Shown here in pieces: positions 23,241 to 35,374 of a stretch of DNA of 64,000 nucleotides; position 1 is the stretch's first letter, and the number at the start of each line of letters is the position of its first letter. The translations under genes and the position numbers were made by a program. The stretch is from Cordia subcordata. Taxonomy: Eukaryota; Streptophyta; Magnoliopsida; Boraginales; Cordiaceae. The stretch is from assembly GCA_028554755.1 (NCBI GenBank), contig JAPTOF010000001.1, positions 30,555,501 through 30,619,500 on the forward strand, in the 5' to 3' direction. Under the pieces are notes generated by a model. It was not told the DNA's origin and did not search any database. It saw only the letters and a list, made by a program, of their open reading frames with translations.

Positions 23241-24110
23241 TTTTTGTGAGAGCTTTTCCAAGTGCATGCATAGTGATTTTGAAATGAACATGATGGGAGA
23301 GCTCACATTCTTCCGTAGACTTCAAATCAAAAAAACAAAGAAAGACATTTTCATCAACCAAGCTAAGTACACAAAAGAACTACTCAAGAAGTTTGGATTG
23401 GATAGAGCAAAAGAGATTGGAACCCTAATGAACACCTCCACCAAGCTTGATAAAGATAAAAATGGTAAGCCGGTGGACGAAAAGAGGTATAAAGGTATGA
23501 TTGGAAACTTACTTTACTTAACTGCCTCTAAACCTGATATTATGTTTGCCATGTGCTTATGCACTCATTTTCAATCTTGTCCTAAGGAATCTTATTTACT
23601 TACTGTTAAAAGAATTTTTAGATACCTTAAAGGAACACAAGAACTAGGGCTTTGCTATCCTAAAAGAACTGATTTTGAACTAATAGGTTATTCCGACATC
23701 GACTTTGTTGATTGTAAAACCAATAGGAAAAGCACTACTGGAACTTGTCATTTTCTTGGCAATTACTTAGTTTTATGGTTAAGTAAAAAAACAAAATAGT
23801 GTAGTACTCTCAACGGCCAAAGCGAAGTACATTGCAGTAGGAAATTGTGTTGCACAAGTTCTTTGAATGAAATGAAATTTGCTTGATTTTGGTATTATAT
23901 TTGAACATATTCCTATTATGTGTGATAATACAAGTGTAGTTAACCTCACCAAGAACCCAATTCAGCATTCTAGAACTAAACACATAGAGATTAAACATCA
24001 TTTTCTTCATGATCATGTGCAAAAAGGTGATGTTGTGCTCGATTTTATTGAAAATCAATTTTTAAGCATTATAAGGGAGTTGGACATGTTACAGCTTTGA
24101 AAAATCTTGT
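23241..24110 (+). pseudogene. Copia RNase H region, broken
   Basis: Continuing from RT, the thumb and RNase H are recognisable: MMGELTFFRRLQIKKTKKDI, GMIGNLLYLTASKPDIMFA, RIFRYLKGTQELGL, DCKTNRKSTTGTCHFLG, then after a shift CDNTSVVNLTKNPIQHSRTK and HIEIKHHFLHDHVQKGDVVL. Stops near 23800, 23867 and 24100 break the frame. Confidence 0.85.
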
Positions 24111-24119
24111 TTTCAAAAT

Positions 24120-24536
24120 TTTCGGGTATTGGTTAAGGGTACTGGTCAGCAAGTAAAGGCAAAGAGCAACTTCTCTTATCGGAAGAGGCACCGGCTGGCC
24201 GGTGGGTCAACCGGTAATGATCTTTGCTCTCTGGTTTTACCGGTTGAGGGTACCAAAGGACCCTCTCCCCCGTATCGACTAGCCGATAGGTAAGTTTTTA
24301 ACACCTATATATAAGCATCGAGTGGCTGATTCCTCTTTTTTAAACTCTCTATTTCAATACCTATCATCTTCTCTCTCAAAATCTTTCTTTCAAACCTAAA
24401 ATCCTTCTATTTTCTCTCAAATTTCTTCTGTAAACATCAAATCCACTTCATTAAACTCATATTTCACTTGAAACTTCTTTCCTAAATCACACCCATTTCA
24501 TTCTCTCGTTTTTCGTAATCCAAAAACCCTAAATTT
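24120..24536 (+). promoter_or_regulatory. Post-pol spacer with LTR-like motif block and TATA box
   Basis: This spacer between pol and the extra ORF contains a GC-richer block (about 24140-24295) with GGCTGGCCGGT, CAACCGGTAA, TTACCGGTTGAGGG and GACTAGCCGATAGG, the same word types as in the LTR upstream of its TATA box. CTATATATAAGC follows at about 24304, and the ORF ATG is at 24537. The layout suggests an internal promoter for the second ORF (inference). Confidence 0.5.
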
Positions 24537-25857
24537 ATGGCAAATACAAGAGGAGGAAATAGATGAGGTAGAGGACATAAGAGAGCCTCGAGGAGTGTAC
24601 ATGAGGCAGGTCCCTCACTTTCAAACATTTCACGTGCTCTAAGTAAACGTAGAAGAAGAGATGATTCACCTCTATCTTCATCATCACAGGATTCTTCACC
24701 TACACCACAGGTTGGACAAAGAGACTACTCAGGCAAGCACATAATTCCGGGTAAGTGCTTTGTCCCAAATGAACTTCAAAACATGAATATTGTGTATTTT
24801 GTGAATGATTAAGGTTGGTTTACATGCATGACTACTGAGGAATTTGTTTATTCTGGGTTAGTTCGTCAATTCTATGAGAATATAGAAGCTGCTAATTTAT
24901 ATAGTGCTAGCATTGACGCTATTGTGGCTGGGGTACACTTTACATTATATACTTTGGACATTCGGATATTCCAAATTATCAAAATGCTATCTAGCCTGAT
25001 GATTTTAGGGGTTTTCCATGAGGGGTTAACAGGCAACCAATATATGACTTTGTGTGGGGTAGGCCAAATGCTCGTACTGATTGTTTACCTTAGTTAAAGC
25101 AGTTATCTCCTAAAAATAGGGCTTTGGTTAAGTTATTAATGGCTAATGTGATTCCTAGAGATATGCATGATGGAAATTTGTATTAAGCTGAGCCATATAT
25201 TCTATATCTTCTGCATCAAGATAAGAAAATTGACTACTTGACATTATCTTGTGCCATATGAAAAATGTGCATAGAAGGATAATCGGGTTACCATATGGCA
25301 TGTTTCTAACTAAGATTTTTAGGAACAAGGGTGTGTCATTACTGAATCATGAATTTACTCAATTTGATAGAAGTTGGAGAATGGACTTACATGCTCTTAA
25401 GTCCATACATATCTTTTATTAGGGTAGATGGATACATAAAAGTGAATTTGCTGACCTTCCTCTTGCCACTAAAAGGCTCATTGTTGAAAGGATTAGAACC
25501 AAGACTACTTTTGACTTCCTTAATGAGGATGATTATTTGGCACGGGAAATGAGAGGAAATGAAGAAGAAGAGGACGAGAATGAGGAAGAAGCAGAAGAAG
25601 AAGAAGTTCTTGAAGCACGAGCCAAATATGACGAAGAAGTAGGTCAACACTTCGAGCTAAGATCCAAGCACGCTAATGATAGGGTGATGAATCGCACACT
25701 TGATCGTATGGTGGCAATGAGTGAAGCAATGCAATTTGGTTTTAACACAGTGAATGCACGACTTGATAGCTTAGCCAAGGCACAACAAATAAGAATTGAG
25801 GACTTGGCTAGAGATGTGTGGACGATCAAGCTTCACCTAGGAATTGTGGATGACTAG
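24537..25857 (+). pseudogene. Extra ORF downstream of Copia pol (plant transposon protein-like)
   Basis: Reading begins at ATG 24537 with a basic, Gly/Arg- and Ser-rich N-terminus containing SKRRRRDDSP, a nuclear-localisation-like run. A stop at codon 10 (AGA-TGA), another at 24810 and frame changes break it. The middle (GLVRQFYENIEAA, then IDAIVAGVHFTL) resembles the putative plant transposon protein domain found in retroelement accessory ORFs. The end (25537-25857) is intact for 106 codons: an acidic EEEDENEEEAEEEEV run, then a helical coiled-coil-like segment ending LHLGIVDD. Role unknown; in other Copia lineages an env-like ORF occupies this slot. Confidence 0.6.
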
Positions 25858-26380
25858 CCCAAGCCTAGTCACTAGCTTGCCACTTGTGTCTGTCTCTCTA
25901 TTTTCCTAAATTCCCACTCCCTTAGGATTTCTGAACATTTTGTTTCATTTGCACTACTATAGTTTGCTACTTTTACTATTTATGAATGCTTTCTTTCTAC
26001 ATGCTTGCTTGTTTCTTAGTATTGGTAATTCTTAGTATATCTTTATATTGTTATTTGCTAGGATTCCATGTATACATGCTTGTATGGAGCCAAATGATGA
26101 TATCTCTTAGTATTGAACTTTATCTCTTCCCTATTGAGGCTATGTTTTGATGATGCCAAAGGGGGAGAAGAAGTATTGTATTTGTAGTATTTATCTAATG
26201 TTTTATATAGCATTTATATATATATTGTGAGGTGTTTACATATGTTGTGAGGTATTTATAGTGTTTATATATATTGTGAGGTGTTTGCATATATCACTTT
26301 GCTTTGATATACTTAATGCATGTGTTGAGGGGAAGCTATGTTCAATTTATAGCAATTTTGATATAATGGGTTGTCATCAT

Positions 26381-26395
26381 AAAAAAGGGGGAGAA
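26381..26395 (+). other. Polypurine tract of the Copia element
   Basis: AAAAAAGGGGGAGAA directly precedes the 3' LTR, as expected for the plus-strand primer. Confidence 0.85.
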
Positions 26396-28413
26396 TGTTG
26401 GATTTATATATTCTAATTATGTTTTGATGATGTCATTATTACGCTAAATTATTTAAATTGCTTTTTCCTGAGCATAATTGAGCTTAGCTTGAAGACTTGA
26501 GTATTATAAAGTCTTGGTGATCAAATTGGAGGCATTTGAAGATTTTGAGCTTGAAGTACATCGAGAATCCATAAAAGGTCTTTATATATAATATCTTGTC
26601 AAATTAATCTTAGTAGATAGGTCTTATTAGGAGCTCAAATACATATGCATTGCATCTGCATCTTTGCATTTTAGATCATCTTTTCTCTTTATTGTGTTTT
26701 TCATCAAAATGACTTCATTTGTATACTTGCATTTTGTTCTCTACAATTTTTTTCCATAATTCAAGTATATATTAGCCATAGCATGCTCTTTTGTCTTCTT
26801 ATTAGTGGCATATATGAGTATATAAGCATTAATATAAGTATATAACATGTATTTAACTTATTTCATGTTGTAAAAGCATCTTTAACCTTAAGTATAGCTT
26901 TACACTTTGGGTATTTGCTTTACATATTGGATAATCATATTGCGTATCTTTTATATTGCATGAGCATGTAATCTAGCATTTTTTTTCACTCAAATCCTCT
27001 AGTATTTTTAAGATTATTATATTGCTTTCAAGATTTAAGCTTAAGTTATTGCTTTATTCATTGGTCAATAGCTTTGCATGATGTATGTATCTTTTAGTTT
27101 GGAAGGACATGTGCTTTTAAGCTTCTTAAATCGAATTCTTGCAGCATTTTTGAAAGAAAAATAGGTTGTCACTTTACATTTATGATTAAGTGTACTCTAC
27201 TCAAAATTGCATGTTTTGGGATATGGTATATATATGTATGTATTTATATGTATTTGTATATGGACTCCTTTCAACCAAAAATTTGCAAAGTATGTTGTTT
27301 TAGCTTTTGCATAAATGTTTGATGAAGTAGATGCTTTGTAATTAATGTGAAGTGAGCGTTGAATGTTTGGTGTGTGCATTGAGCCTATAAACTGCAGAAA
27401 AAACATTTATATTTTGTATAGTAACAAAAAGTGATTGATTTGGTGTAAAATGATATCCTTTTTCAGCTTTTCTGTACCTGTTTCTAAGTATCGGCTAGCC
27501 ATACCAACTAACCTGTAAGGGTCGTCGGTAGTTACCGGCTAAGTTGTTGGATCCCCAATATGCCTAGCCTCTTTTTCTAAAGAGTTTGTTTTGCGACGGC
27601 TGAAGTACCAGCTAACTAGTAGGGTCAGTCGGTAGATCCAATGTGCCTGACGGCTAAGGGCATCGGCTGATCGGTAGGGTTAGCCGGTAAATGTAATTTT
27701 CTGCAGTACATTTTTTTAACGTTGGGATTTTACATTTTAGCTATTATAAATATATCCCATACTCCAAACTCCAGACATAACTCGATCAAGAGCATTTACT
27801 CAAGCCTTTTAATATTCAATACCCTCTCTTGGAATCTTGCTTCATTTATTTTGATCATCATTGATTGCACATCAATGGCACTCCTTGATCAAGTCTTTGA
27901 GGTCATAAAAATTTTCTATCTATTTAGAGCAATATATGAAGGTTTATATACCTCTTGTACATTTGCTTAATAGAAGTTCTTGTAAAATCCATCACTCACT
28001 ATCACATTAGGTGTGTTATTTACTCTTGGGTAGCATAGTTGTGGGACACTTTCTATCAAAGAGCGAAGGGTTGAAATCCTCAAGTATTAGGTCTATACTT
28101 GTGGTCTTTATGGTGAAACAATGGTTGTGATCATTGTACTATGCTTCTACAACGTACTAAGTAAGAAGCCGATTGACTAGTGAAATTTTTGAAACCCTAA
28201 AGGAAGACCTTAGATAGTGGATTAAGCCCTCGGGAGCTCGAATCACTTTAAATTGTTGCGTTTGATCTTCTAACCCTAATCTCTTTACATTTCAAGTATA
28301 TTTTTTATATATTGTATGTATTATTGCTTGAATTGTTTGTTAAAGTTTTTAAATTCTTTTTATACCATTAATCCAATTCACCCCCCTCTTGGATTCATTC
28401 TTTAGGCAATAAT
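26396..28413 (+). repeat. 3' LTR of the Copia element
   Basis: A direct repeat of the 5' LTR, slightly longer (2,018 bp). It has the same TATA box (27745-27752) and GC-richer motif block (about 27480-27700), with extra copies of the CGGCTGATCGGTAGGGTTAG type word relative to the 5' copy. It ends CAATA and is followed by ATATT. Confidence 0.9.
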
Positions 28414-28560
28414 ATTTATTTTTATAACAGATAATCTTGAATTTTTTATTAATGACAAATTGATAAAAAATTCAAAAGATAGATTAACTTTTTATTTTTA
28501 TCTTTTTTATTCAAATCTCATATGTTGAAATTAAAAATAGATTTGCATTTACAATGCGTC

Positions 28561-28592
<32 letters not shown>

Positions 28593-28615
28593 GTATGTAT
28601 GTATATATGTATAAG

Positions 28616-28648
<33 letters not shown>

Positions 28649-29440
28649 CCGCTTTTGTCTATAAAACTGATTCATTTTTCACCATATAATTATTTAAATC
28701 ACACAAAGTGTGAAATGGCAAAAGTACATAACAATCTGCTGTATCACATAGGTGCACATGCTAGTAACCATTAAAAAGAATTGGTAAATTACATAATTTT
28801 CTAGAAAGTAACCAATGCAAATTAAACTAATCCATTACATGATAATTGTCTTTCAATTTTCAACTTTTACCACTTTTCATTATTATCTTTTCTCTTTCCA
28901 CATATATTAGTGATACCTTAATATAATATTTAATGGACTCATAAGTAGTGTTGTTAACGCCTTTAATGGAAAGCCAACATAATTTTTAACTATTAGTAAT
29001 AATTTTTCCTAATCTTACTATTTCATCAATTTTTTTATTGATAAATTACAAGAAATCATTTAAAGAAGTGTTGCATTGTTTTCATAATTGTATCAATCAA
29101 TAATAATTTAAAATTTTCTATATATTTAAATGTACTATGTATACTTTTTATTTGTTGAGTTTTACTAATGTAAATAGTTTGAAGGAGTTATATGAACCAT
29201 TAAATGGGAAAGAGAGAAAAAAATCTATGTTTTTCCTCAAAAATATTTTCTTAGAAAAAATTCATATACATTATATATGTGAATGAATTCATATCTCCAT
29301 TTATGTACAACATTTTTCGATTAACCTTTCACATTAGTGTTTGTTGCTTAAGACTTTAAAAGAAAATTAAAAGTTCTATGTTACTTTCATTTCATATAAT
29401 TTATTACTATAATTTTCTTTATGACACAAAATTATTAAAA
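28414..29440 (+). repeat. Duplicated segment, copy 1 (right part)
   Basis: With 17430-17493 this forms a non-coding segment that recurs at 55795-56507 plus 59130-59440. Matching phrases include CAAATCTCATATGTTGAAAT, GCATTTACAATG, CCATTAAAAAGAATTGGTA and ATTCATATACATTATATATG. The Copia interrupts this copy. It contains two TA microsatellites (28560-28585, 28616-28644). Origin unknown. Confidence 0.8.
28560..28644. repeat. Pair of TA microsatellites
   Basis: Two TA arrays of about 12-14 units separated by about 30 bases of ATGTATGTATGTATA-type sequence. The duplicate copy near 56005 lacks them, so they expanded after the duplication or were lost there. Confidence 0.85.
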
Positions 29441-30529
29441 AAAAAATCTACTACAGAAAATGAAGCACTATATGGCAAGATAAAAAATTCATACTTCTAA
29501 TCCTGCAAAATATATTGTTGTACGTGATATCATACAATAACCTCATAATATCATACTTATATCAAAACTCATGTATCGTACGAGTAACATGCTAATGTGT
29601 GTAATAGAAAATGGATAACACGATGTCTGACCTCTCATCAGATGCATTGTAAATCATCATCATAGCCAATTTCCCTATGCTTCTACTTTTTTGCTACTAG
29701 TTATTGCTCCAATTATTGTGGCTGCATATTCTGAAACTACGACCTCTCTTGCCTGCATGCATGTCCTCTTGTAGTACTTGTTTTTCTCTTCTATTTTGCT
29801 CCACCTCACTATTAACATGCACTACAAAATAATATTGTACCAATTACATCTAAACGTGTATATTTTGGTGGCCAAAGTAGATATATTTAATTGTAAAAGA
29901 TGTTTTAAAAAGATGTATTATTATAATACTTTAATTTTTTGTATTACCAAGTTATTAGTATCCATAACATGAATAATTTTGATTTCTCTATGGATGAAGC
30001 ACCCAATATCTCTGAACCTATTTATTAGTGTGGCATGTAAGATATAAGTAGGCAAACATCTTTAAGTACAGACCATAATTTCAGAGAGGAAATTAATTTT
30101 AAAATTTTGAGTATAATGCTGGGGAATTAAGTTATTGATTAACAATTCTTTCACTAATAGACAAGGGGTTACAATTCTTTGATTCTTTGAGTAATTCACA
30201 ATTTCTAGATAGTGATTTTTAGCCAAACTTAATTACACTCAAATCCTAAATCCAAAAAAATAAAATAAAATAAGACAATATTAGCATTAGTTGAGTTTGT
30301 CTATTCTTAAACCTTAAGAACTATTATATACCATGCATGTTCTATTCTTAAGCCTTAACAACTATTATATACCATGTGTTATATGCTCAAAAAAAAAAAA
30401 AAAACAAACATCACATATTATTGAAGCTAGTTGCTTGCTAATAACAACAAGATCAACAACCATTAAGATCAAATATACTTTATTTGGGTAGGTATTATGC
30501 CTTTCTTGAACTTCTCTCTTCCCCACCTA
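29441..30529. other. AT-rich intergenic DNA, no gene seen
   Basis: No recognisable coding sequence. A 26-base phrase beginning GTTCTATTCTTAAGCC / GTCTATTCTTAAACC is repeated near 30299 and 30339, and an A-run occurs at 30390-30404. Confidence 0.5.
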
Positions 30530-31640
30530 GTATGTTTTGGAATTTTTTTTTAATTATCTAGCATGGTGTATAAATGAAGTTGCGTTTTAAGACCCATTTT
30601 CAGGTTGGTCTATGAAAGTATCTATACCAATCAAGTTTCTCATCTCAATTTGGGGCTTTCTTTTCGTGTCTAGCATAATGTTAGAATTCTTGAAGTCAAG
30701 AACTTTGCTAATCCTAATGGTATTATCTTTTCTCTTTTTGATAATTATGACAAAGTATTATTTTCTCTATATCATTTTTTTTGTAGCTAGTGTACAACAA
30801 ATAAAAAATGTTTTCTCTTATTTGTATAAAATCATATACACAATTATTGAAACTCAGCTCTTAGATGGTCAATGGAATATCATTCATTAGGTGGTAACAA
30901 TAGTTCAGGGCTTTGGTCTACTATGCTGTTGATAGAAGTCAAAACCATAATGTAGCACTTCGATACGTAATTTTTTTTTTAATTTGGTGTTTAAAGTAAG
31001 CATTTATATATTAAACATTTTCTTTGTTTTCTAAAGAAATATGCTATTTCATATGCAAAAATCCTATCATGTATACTAGAATTTGAAATAATGACATTTT
31101 TAGAACAAATGTAAAATCTGTGATGAATGGATAAGGTCATAATTGAGTGGGGTGTTAAATTGAATGATCTAAATAGGTACATGAATAAACTCAATCGAAA
31201 CATGTACGAAGTGTGCAAAGTAGCAACTTACAAATATCCATGTGAAACATAATTGACTTACTACTACAGGGGGGACATCTTGCATTGAATATCGTAGGCA
31301 CAAAAAACAGCATTACCAGGATTACTGTCTTGAAACAATATCAATGGAGATATTTGATTCATGATTTTATTTTAAAATTAAGTGATTTTGTACCAGTTTG
31401 CTTTTCTAATGTGTTTGAAACATATTGGCAAAGCCATGTTCCCCATTTGGATACAACAGAAAGGTAATGTTGAATACATTTAAAATTATTTGTTTAAAGT
31501 AATAACCTTAATTTAATTTTTTTTACAAGAATGTAATCAAATTTTTAGAAGATCCTCCGAAACTTATTGTGCCCAACAAATACACTCGAGCAATTGAATA
31601 TTAGTGGGAAAATTTTAAATGTGATGATTAAATATCCTTA
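30530..31640 (+). repeat. Long repeat B, copy 1
   Basis: This segment is repeated in the same orientation at about 33050-34160. Shared phrases are ATGGGGCTTTCT-like, AAAATCCTATC(A/G)TGT, GAAACATGTACGAA, GGATTACTGT and CAATGGAGATATTTGAT. An exon-like piece near 31285-31467 (QWRYLIHDFI, then NVFETYWQSHV) ends at an AG|GTAATG donor-like site, and the other copy has the same site. It may be a decayed gene or transposon; I do not recognise the protein. Confidence 0.65.
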
Positions 31641-32090
31641 TTATTACGATGATTATTATTGTTATTGTTATTATTATTATCGTTATTATTGGTATTGTTG
31701 TTGTTATTGTTGTTGTCGTTGTTGTTGTTATTGTTGTTATTGAGGTCATTTCTACTTATCACAGCTTTTATGCTTTTTGGGTCTAATTTTCTTGTAAAGA
31801 TTAAGCAAAGCATTAAAAGAAACTAGTTATGAAAAAATATAAAAAAAGATAAATTAGTAAACTCAATCTGCATCTTCATTCCTAAATATTATAAAAAAAA
31901 TTACTTCCGTCATTTTATATCACTCATTTCTAATTTTGTTGTAGAATACCAACTACTAAACATGGATTTGAAATTAATACATCAATTTCCACTGTCATTC
32001 CTAAAGCATATCAAACATAGTAATTCCATTCACAATTTTATTTCATTTCTTAGCTCATCTCATTCCTATCCAAATTCATTGAAAGTATAT
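31636..32090 (+). repeat. Repeat A, copy 1, with ATT/GTT trinucleotide tract
   Basis: It begins with an impure ATT/GTT repeat (about 31640-31745) and continues with sequence found again at 32385-32800 (ATTTCTACTTA, AATTAGTTATGA-like, CCAACTACTAAACATGGATTTG). The two copies are about 750 bp apart in direct orientation. The trinucleotide tract on the minus strand would encode poly-Asn, but I do not consider it coding. Confidence 0.7.
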
Positions 32091-32384
32091 TTAGCTAAGC
32101 TTAGGGCTTATAAGCTACAAATAGCAAAAAGCATATGAGGGCGTGCTTTTTTCTAGGAGTTTATAACCTAAGAAAGTTCTATAAATAGACCACCTACACA
32201 AAAAGCAAGGCAAGCCACTTTTACCCAAAATAGTGCCTGCCACTCCAAAAACATTCTCTTTGAATATTTGACTAACTTAGGCATCAGAGAGCTTTTGGCG
32301 AGCACCACACAAATGTGAAGCTTAATTGTTTTGCAGGAATATTGTCGGAGAAGAAGGTTTCAAGTTTATGTAATTTATTGTCAA

Positions 32385-32800
32385 ATCAATTATTATTATT
32401 ATTAATATTATTATTGTTGTCGTTGTTATTAATATTGTTATTATTATTAATGAAGTTATTTCTACTTACTATGTCCTTTAATTTTTTTTTTTGAGTCTGG
32501 TTTTTCTTTTTCTTTTTTTTGTAAAAATTAGGCAAAGAACAAAAGGGAATTAGTTATGACAAAAAAAAAAAAAGGAAAACTAGTGCATTCAATCCACATC
32601 TTTGCTCCAAATTATTAAAAAATACTTTTGTCATTTTATTTAACTCATTTTCAATATTGTTGTAAAATACCAACCACTAAACATGGATTTGGAAATAATA
32701 CATCTATTTTCATTGTCATTCATAAAGCATACCAACCATTGTAATTCCATTTCCAATTCCATTCTATAGCTCATTTCCTTTTCAAATTGATTCAGTCATA
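32385..32800 (+). repeat. Repeat A, copy 2
   Basis: Diverged direct copy of 31636-32090, again headed by an ATT/GTT tract (about 32386-32450). With the B copies the order is B1-A1-A2-B2, all in one orientation. Confidence 0.65.
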
Positions 32801-33049
32801 CCAATCTCTACCTAAGTCAATGAGAAACGACGTAATATTCTTGCAACCAAATATTATCATAAATAACACTATATATACTTTGTTTATGTCAATACATTCT
32901 CATTTTTTATTTCTTTTTCATGAAGTCTACGATTGAGTTTATAAAGATGAAGGTTCAATACAGGTCAAGAGTATGGCAAGTTACACAAATCCCAATGTGC
33001 CAGTTGTCATCGGCATGATCAACAAATTTCAAGATTTTGTGAGATATGT

Positions 33050-34160
33050 TTTGTAATTTTTTTAAGTATTTAGCATATTGTTTTAATGAAGTTGTGTTTT
33101 TAGACCCGTTTTCATATTGGTTAATGAGATATTTGTACCTAAAAAACAAATGAGATATTTGTACAAATCAAGTTGTTCGACCCAATATGGGGCTTTCTAT
33201 TCATTGGTAGAATTCCTAAAGTTGGGGACTTTGCGAATTCTAATGATATTATTTTTTTTTGTGTAATTATGATAAAGTATTGTTTTCTTTATATTGATTT
33301 TCGTTTTTCTGTTTTTTGTAACTAGTGCATGAAAAATAAAAAATGTTATATCTAACTTGTATAAAATGATGCAAATGATCATGGAAATTAAACTCTCACA
33401 TGGTCATAGGATAACATTACTCAAGTGTTAGCAAAGTTCAGAGCTTTGTTCTACTATGCTCTCGGTAAAAGTCAAAACTATGACATGAATGCACTTCGGT
33501 AAGTAAATCTTTTTATTTGTTGTTTGAAAGTTAAAATTTATATATTAAAATTTTTCTTTATTTTTAAGATAAATATGTTATTTCATATGCAAAAATCCTA
33601 TCGTGTGTAATGGATTTTGAGGCAATGACATTTCAGGAAAAAATGTGGAATTTATGGCAAATGGATTAGTTCACATTTGAGTGGTTTGTTGAATTATCCA
33701 AATAGGTACATGGATAGACTTAATTGAAACATGTACGAACTGTACAAAGTAGCAACTTACAAACATACAGGTAAAAGTTACTTGATGACTACTACTGGGG
33801 ACATCTTGCATCGAATATCATTAGCATGTAAAACGACATTACCAGGATTACTGTTGTTAGACAACATCAATGGAGATATTTGATGCACGATTTTATTTGA
33901 AAATTCAGTAATTCTATACCAACTTGCTTCTTTTACGTGTTCAGCAAGGCCATGTCACCCCTTTCGACTCATTAGAAAGGTAATCTTGAATACATTTATA
34001 TTTTGGATGTTTAAAATAATAAGTTTAATTTAAATTTATTTTTTATAGGGATTTAATCAGACTTTTAGAAGATTTGCCAGAACTTATTTGGCCGACCAAT
34101 AAACCCGAGGGATTGAATAGTAGTGGTAAGAATTTGATTGTGATGATTAACTATGAATGT
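33050..34160 (+). repeat. Long repeat B, copy 2
   Basis: Direct copy of 30530-31640, more degraded in places (the exon-like piece has lost GTTTGAAACATATTGG). It ends with GATTGTGATGATTAA, the same point where copy 1 runs into repeat A. Confidence 0.65.
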
Positions 34161-35286
34161 AAATATAAAAGAACTTGTTTATCAAACTCATAATGCATGA
34201 ACTATTATAATGAACATGAACCGTCATGCTGATTCAGGCCCTATATTAAGAGCACTAAGTAGGTCACGTGGTATGAAGTAATGCAGTAAAAGAGAATGTG
34301 TAATAACTAATAAGTTGGCGTGAACTTCTAACAATATTATGTGTCATAATAGCAATTTTTTTATTGCAATTATGCCTCTGTTAGGGAAAAACATGAGAGG
34401 GAAAAACATGAGCTGGTATACAATTTTGTCACTTTCTTCCCCTCTATATGTGGGTGGAAAAGTGAGTTTTTTTCTTGAGATTCGTATTTTGCACTCTTTT
34501 GAATTGTCTTTGCTAATTCCATTTGCCTAAAATCATCACCGTAAAGAAAATATTTAAGAGAGGGTTGATTATTTAATTGCTGATGTTTGACTTCCATACA
34601 AGTGATATATGCAATATTCTCTACACTAATTTGTAAATCTGGATAGAGATGGGATAGCAAAAATTAAAGAATGGTGGTTGTTGGGATCCCGTAGAACAAT
34701 GGATAGCTAAAGAAACAAATTATGTAGTGTATGTTCTATTTTTGTTTAACGCACCCTTAATCCTCTTTAAACAAACATAAAGACTTAAGTGACTTCTTAA
34801 CTATGAAGATTAGCTATCAGATCAAATTTTTAATGCATGATTATTTGATCTCACTAGGAATTTATCTTTCTATGCAATTATGAATTTGAGCTATTTTAAT
34901 TATTATCTTTGATGGGTTTGCTAAAATTTTAAGTGGTTTCATGTTAATAGGTTTTTAAATGAAATGGCCAAATAGTATTAATTATTTGACCTCACTGGGA
35001 AATTTTCTTCCCGTGTAATTATGAATTTGAGCTTGTCTAATTATGAATAGATCTAATGTGAATTAATATAATTCCTCGTCAGTTACAAAAGATAAGAAAA
35101 AGGGAAAAAAAAAAGACTTTTTGCACAATGTACACATGTATCTACACACGAAATACTACATATTCTATGCTCTTTAACTTTGACATATATCCGAAATGAA
35201 CTAATGTTATTTTATATAGGATGAATTCCTCGTTAATTACAAATATCAAAACAAAAAAAGAATATGCACAATATACACAAGCACCC
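34161..35286. other. AT-rich DNA before the large MULE
   Basis: No gene seen. A loose duplication is visible around TTTGACCTCACT / TTTGATCTCACT and ATTATGAATTTGAGCT (34845-34895 and 34984-35040). A second loose pair, GCACAAT(G/A)TACACA, lies near 35122 and 35265. Confidence 0.45.
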
Positions 35287-35289
35287 GGG

Positions 35290-35374
35290 TTGTTTTTATT
35301 TTTAACCTTATTTTTTAATTTACTTCAAAAAATATTCCAGTTTTAAGAGGAGTTGCAAAAGTAGACTTTTCGAA
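35290..35374 (+). repeat. Left terminal inverted repeat of the MULE
   Basis: Matches the right end in reverse complement with a few mismatches and one or two gaps; it starts TGTTTTTATTTTTAACC and ends GACTTTTCGAA. Confidence 0.8.

Larger units (their letters stand above)
17494..28413 (+). mobile_element. Full-length but dead Copia LTR retrotransposon (10.9 kb)
   Basis: Two direct LTRs of about 1.95 and 2.02 kb begin TGTTGGATTTATAT and end GGCAACA/GGCAATA. The element has a primer-binding site, gag, protease, integrase, RT and RNase H in Copia order, a second ORF after pol, and a polypurine tract. A 5-bp duplication ATATT flanks it. An empty site exists in the related segment near 55850. Over about 200 aligned LTR bases I count roughly nine differences per hundred, so the insertion is old. 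Large size, long LTRs and a post-pol ORF recall the SIRE/Maximus-type Copia plan, but lineage needs a tree. Confidence 0.93.

Noticed and set aside
31628..31813. Minus-strand frame encoding a long poly-Asn stretch
   Set aside because: It is the translation of an ATT/GTT trinucleotide microsatellite inside a duplicated non-coding repeat, without any domain or splice context.
31640..32455. CRISPR-like array, suggested by repeated short units
   Set aside because: The units are simple trinucleotides in plant nuclear DNA without conserved repeats and unique spacers.
35278..35286. 9-bp target duplication of the large MULE
   Set aside because: The bases left of 35287 (CAAGCACCC) and right of 43215 (ACCCATAGG) do not match convincingly, so I did not claim one.
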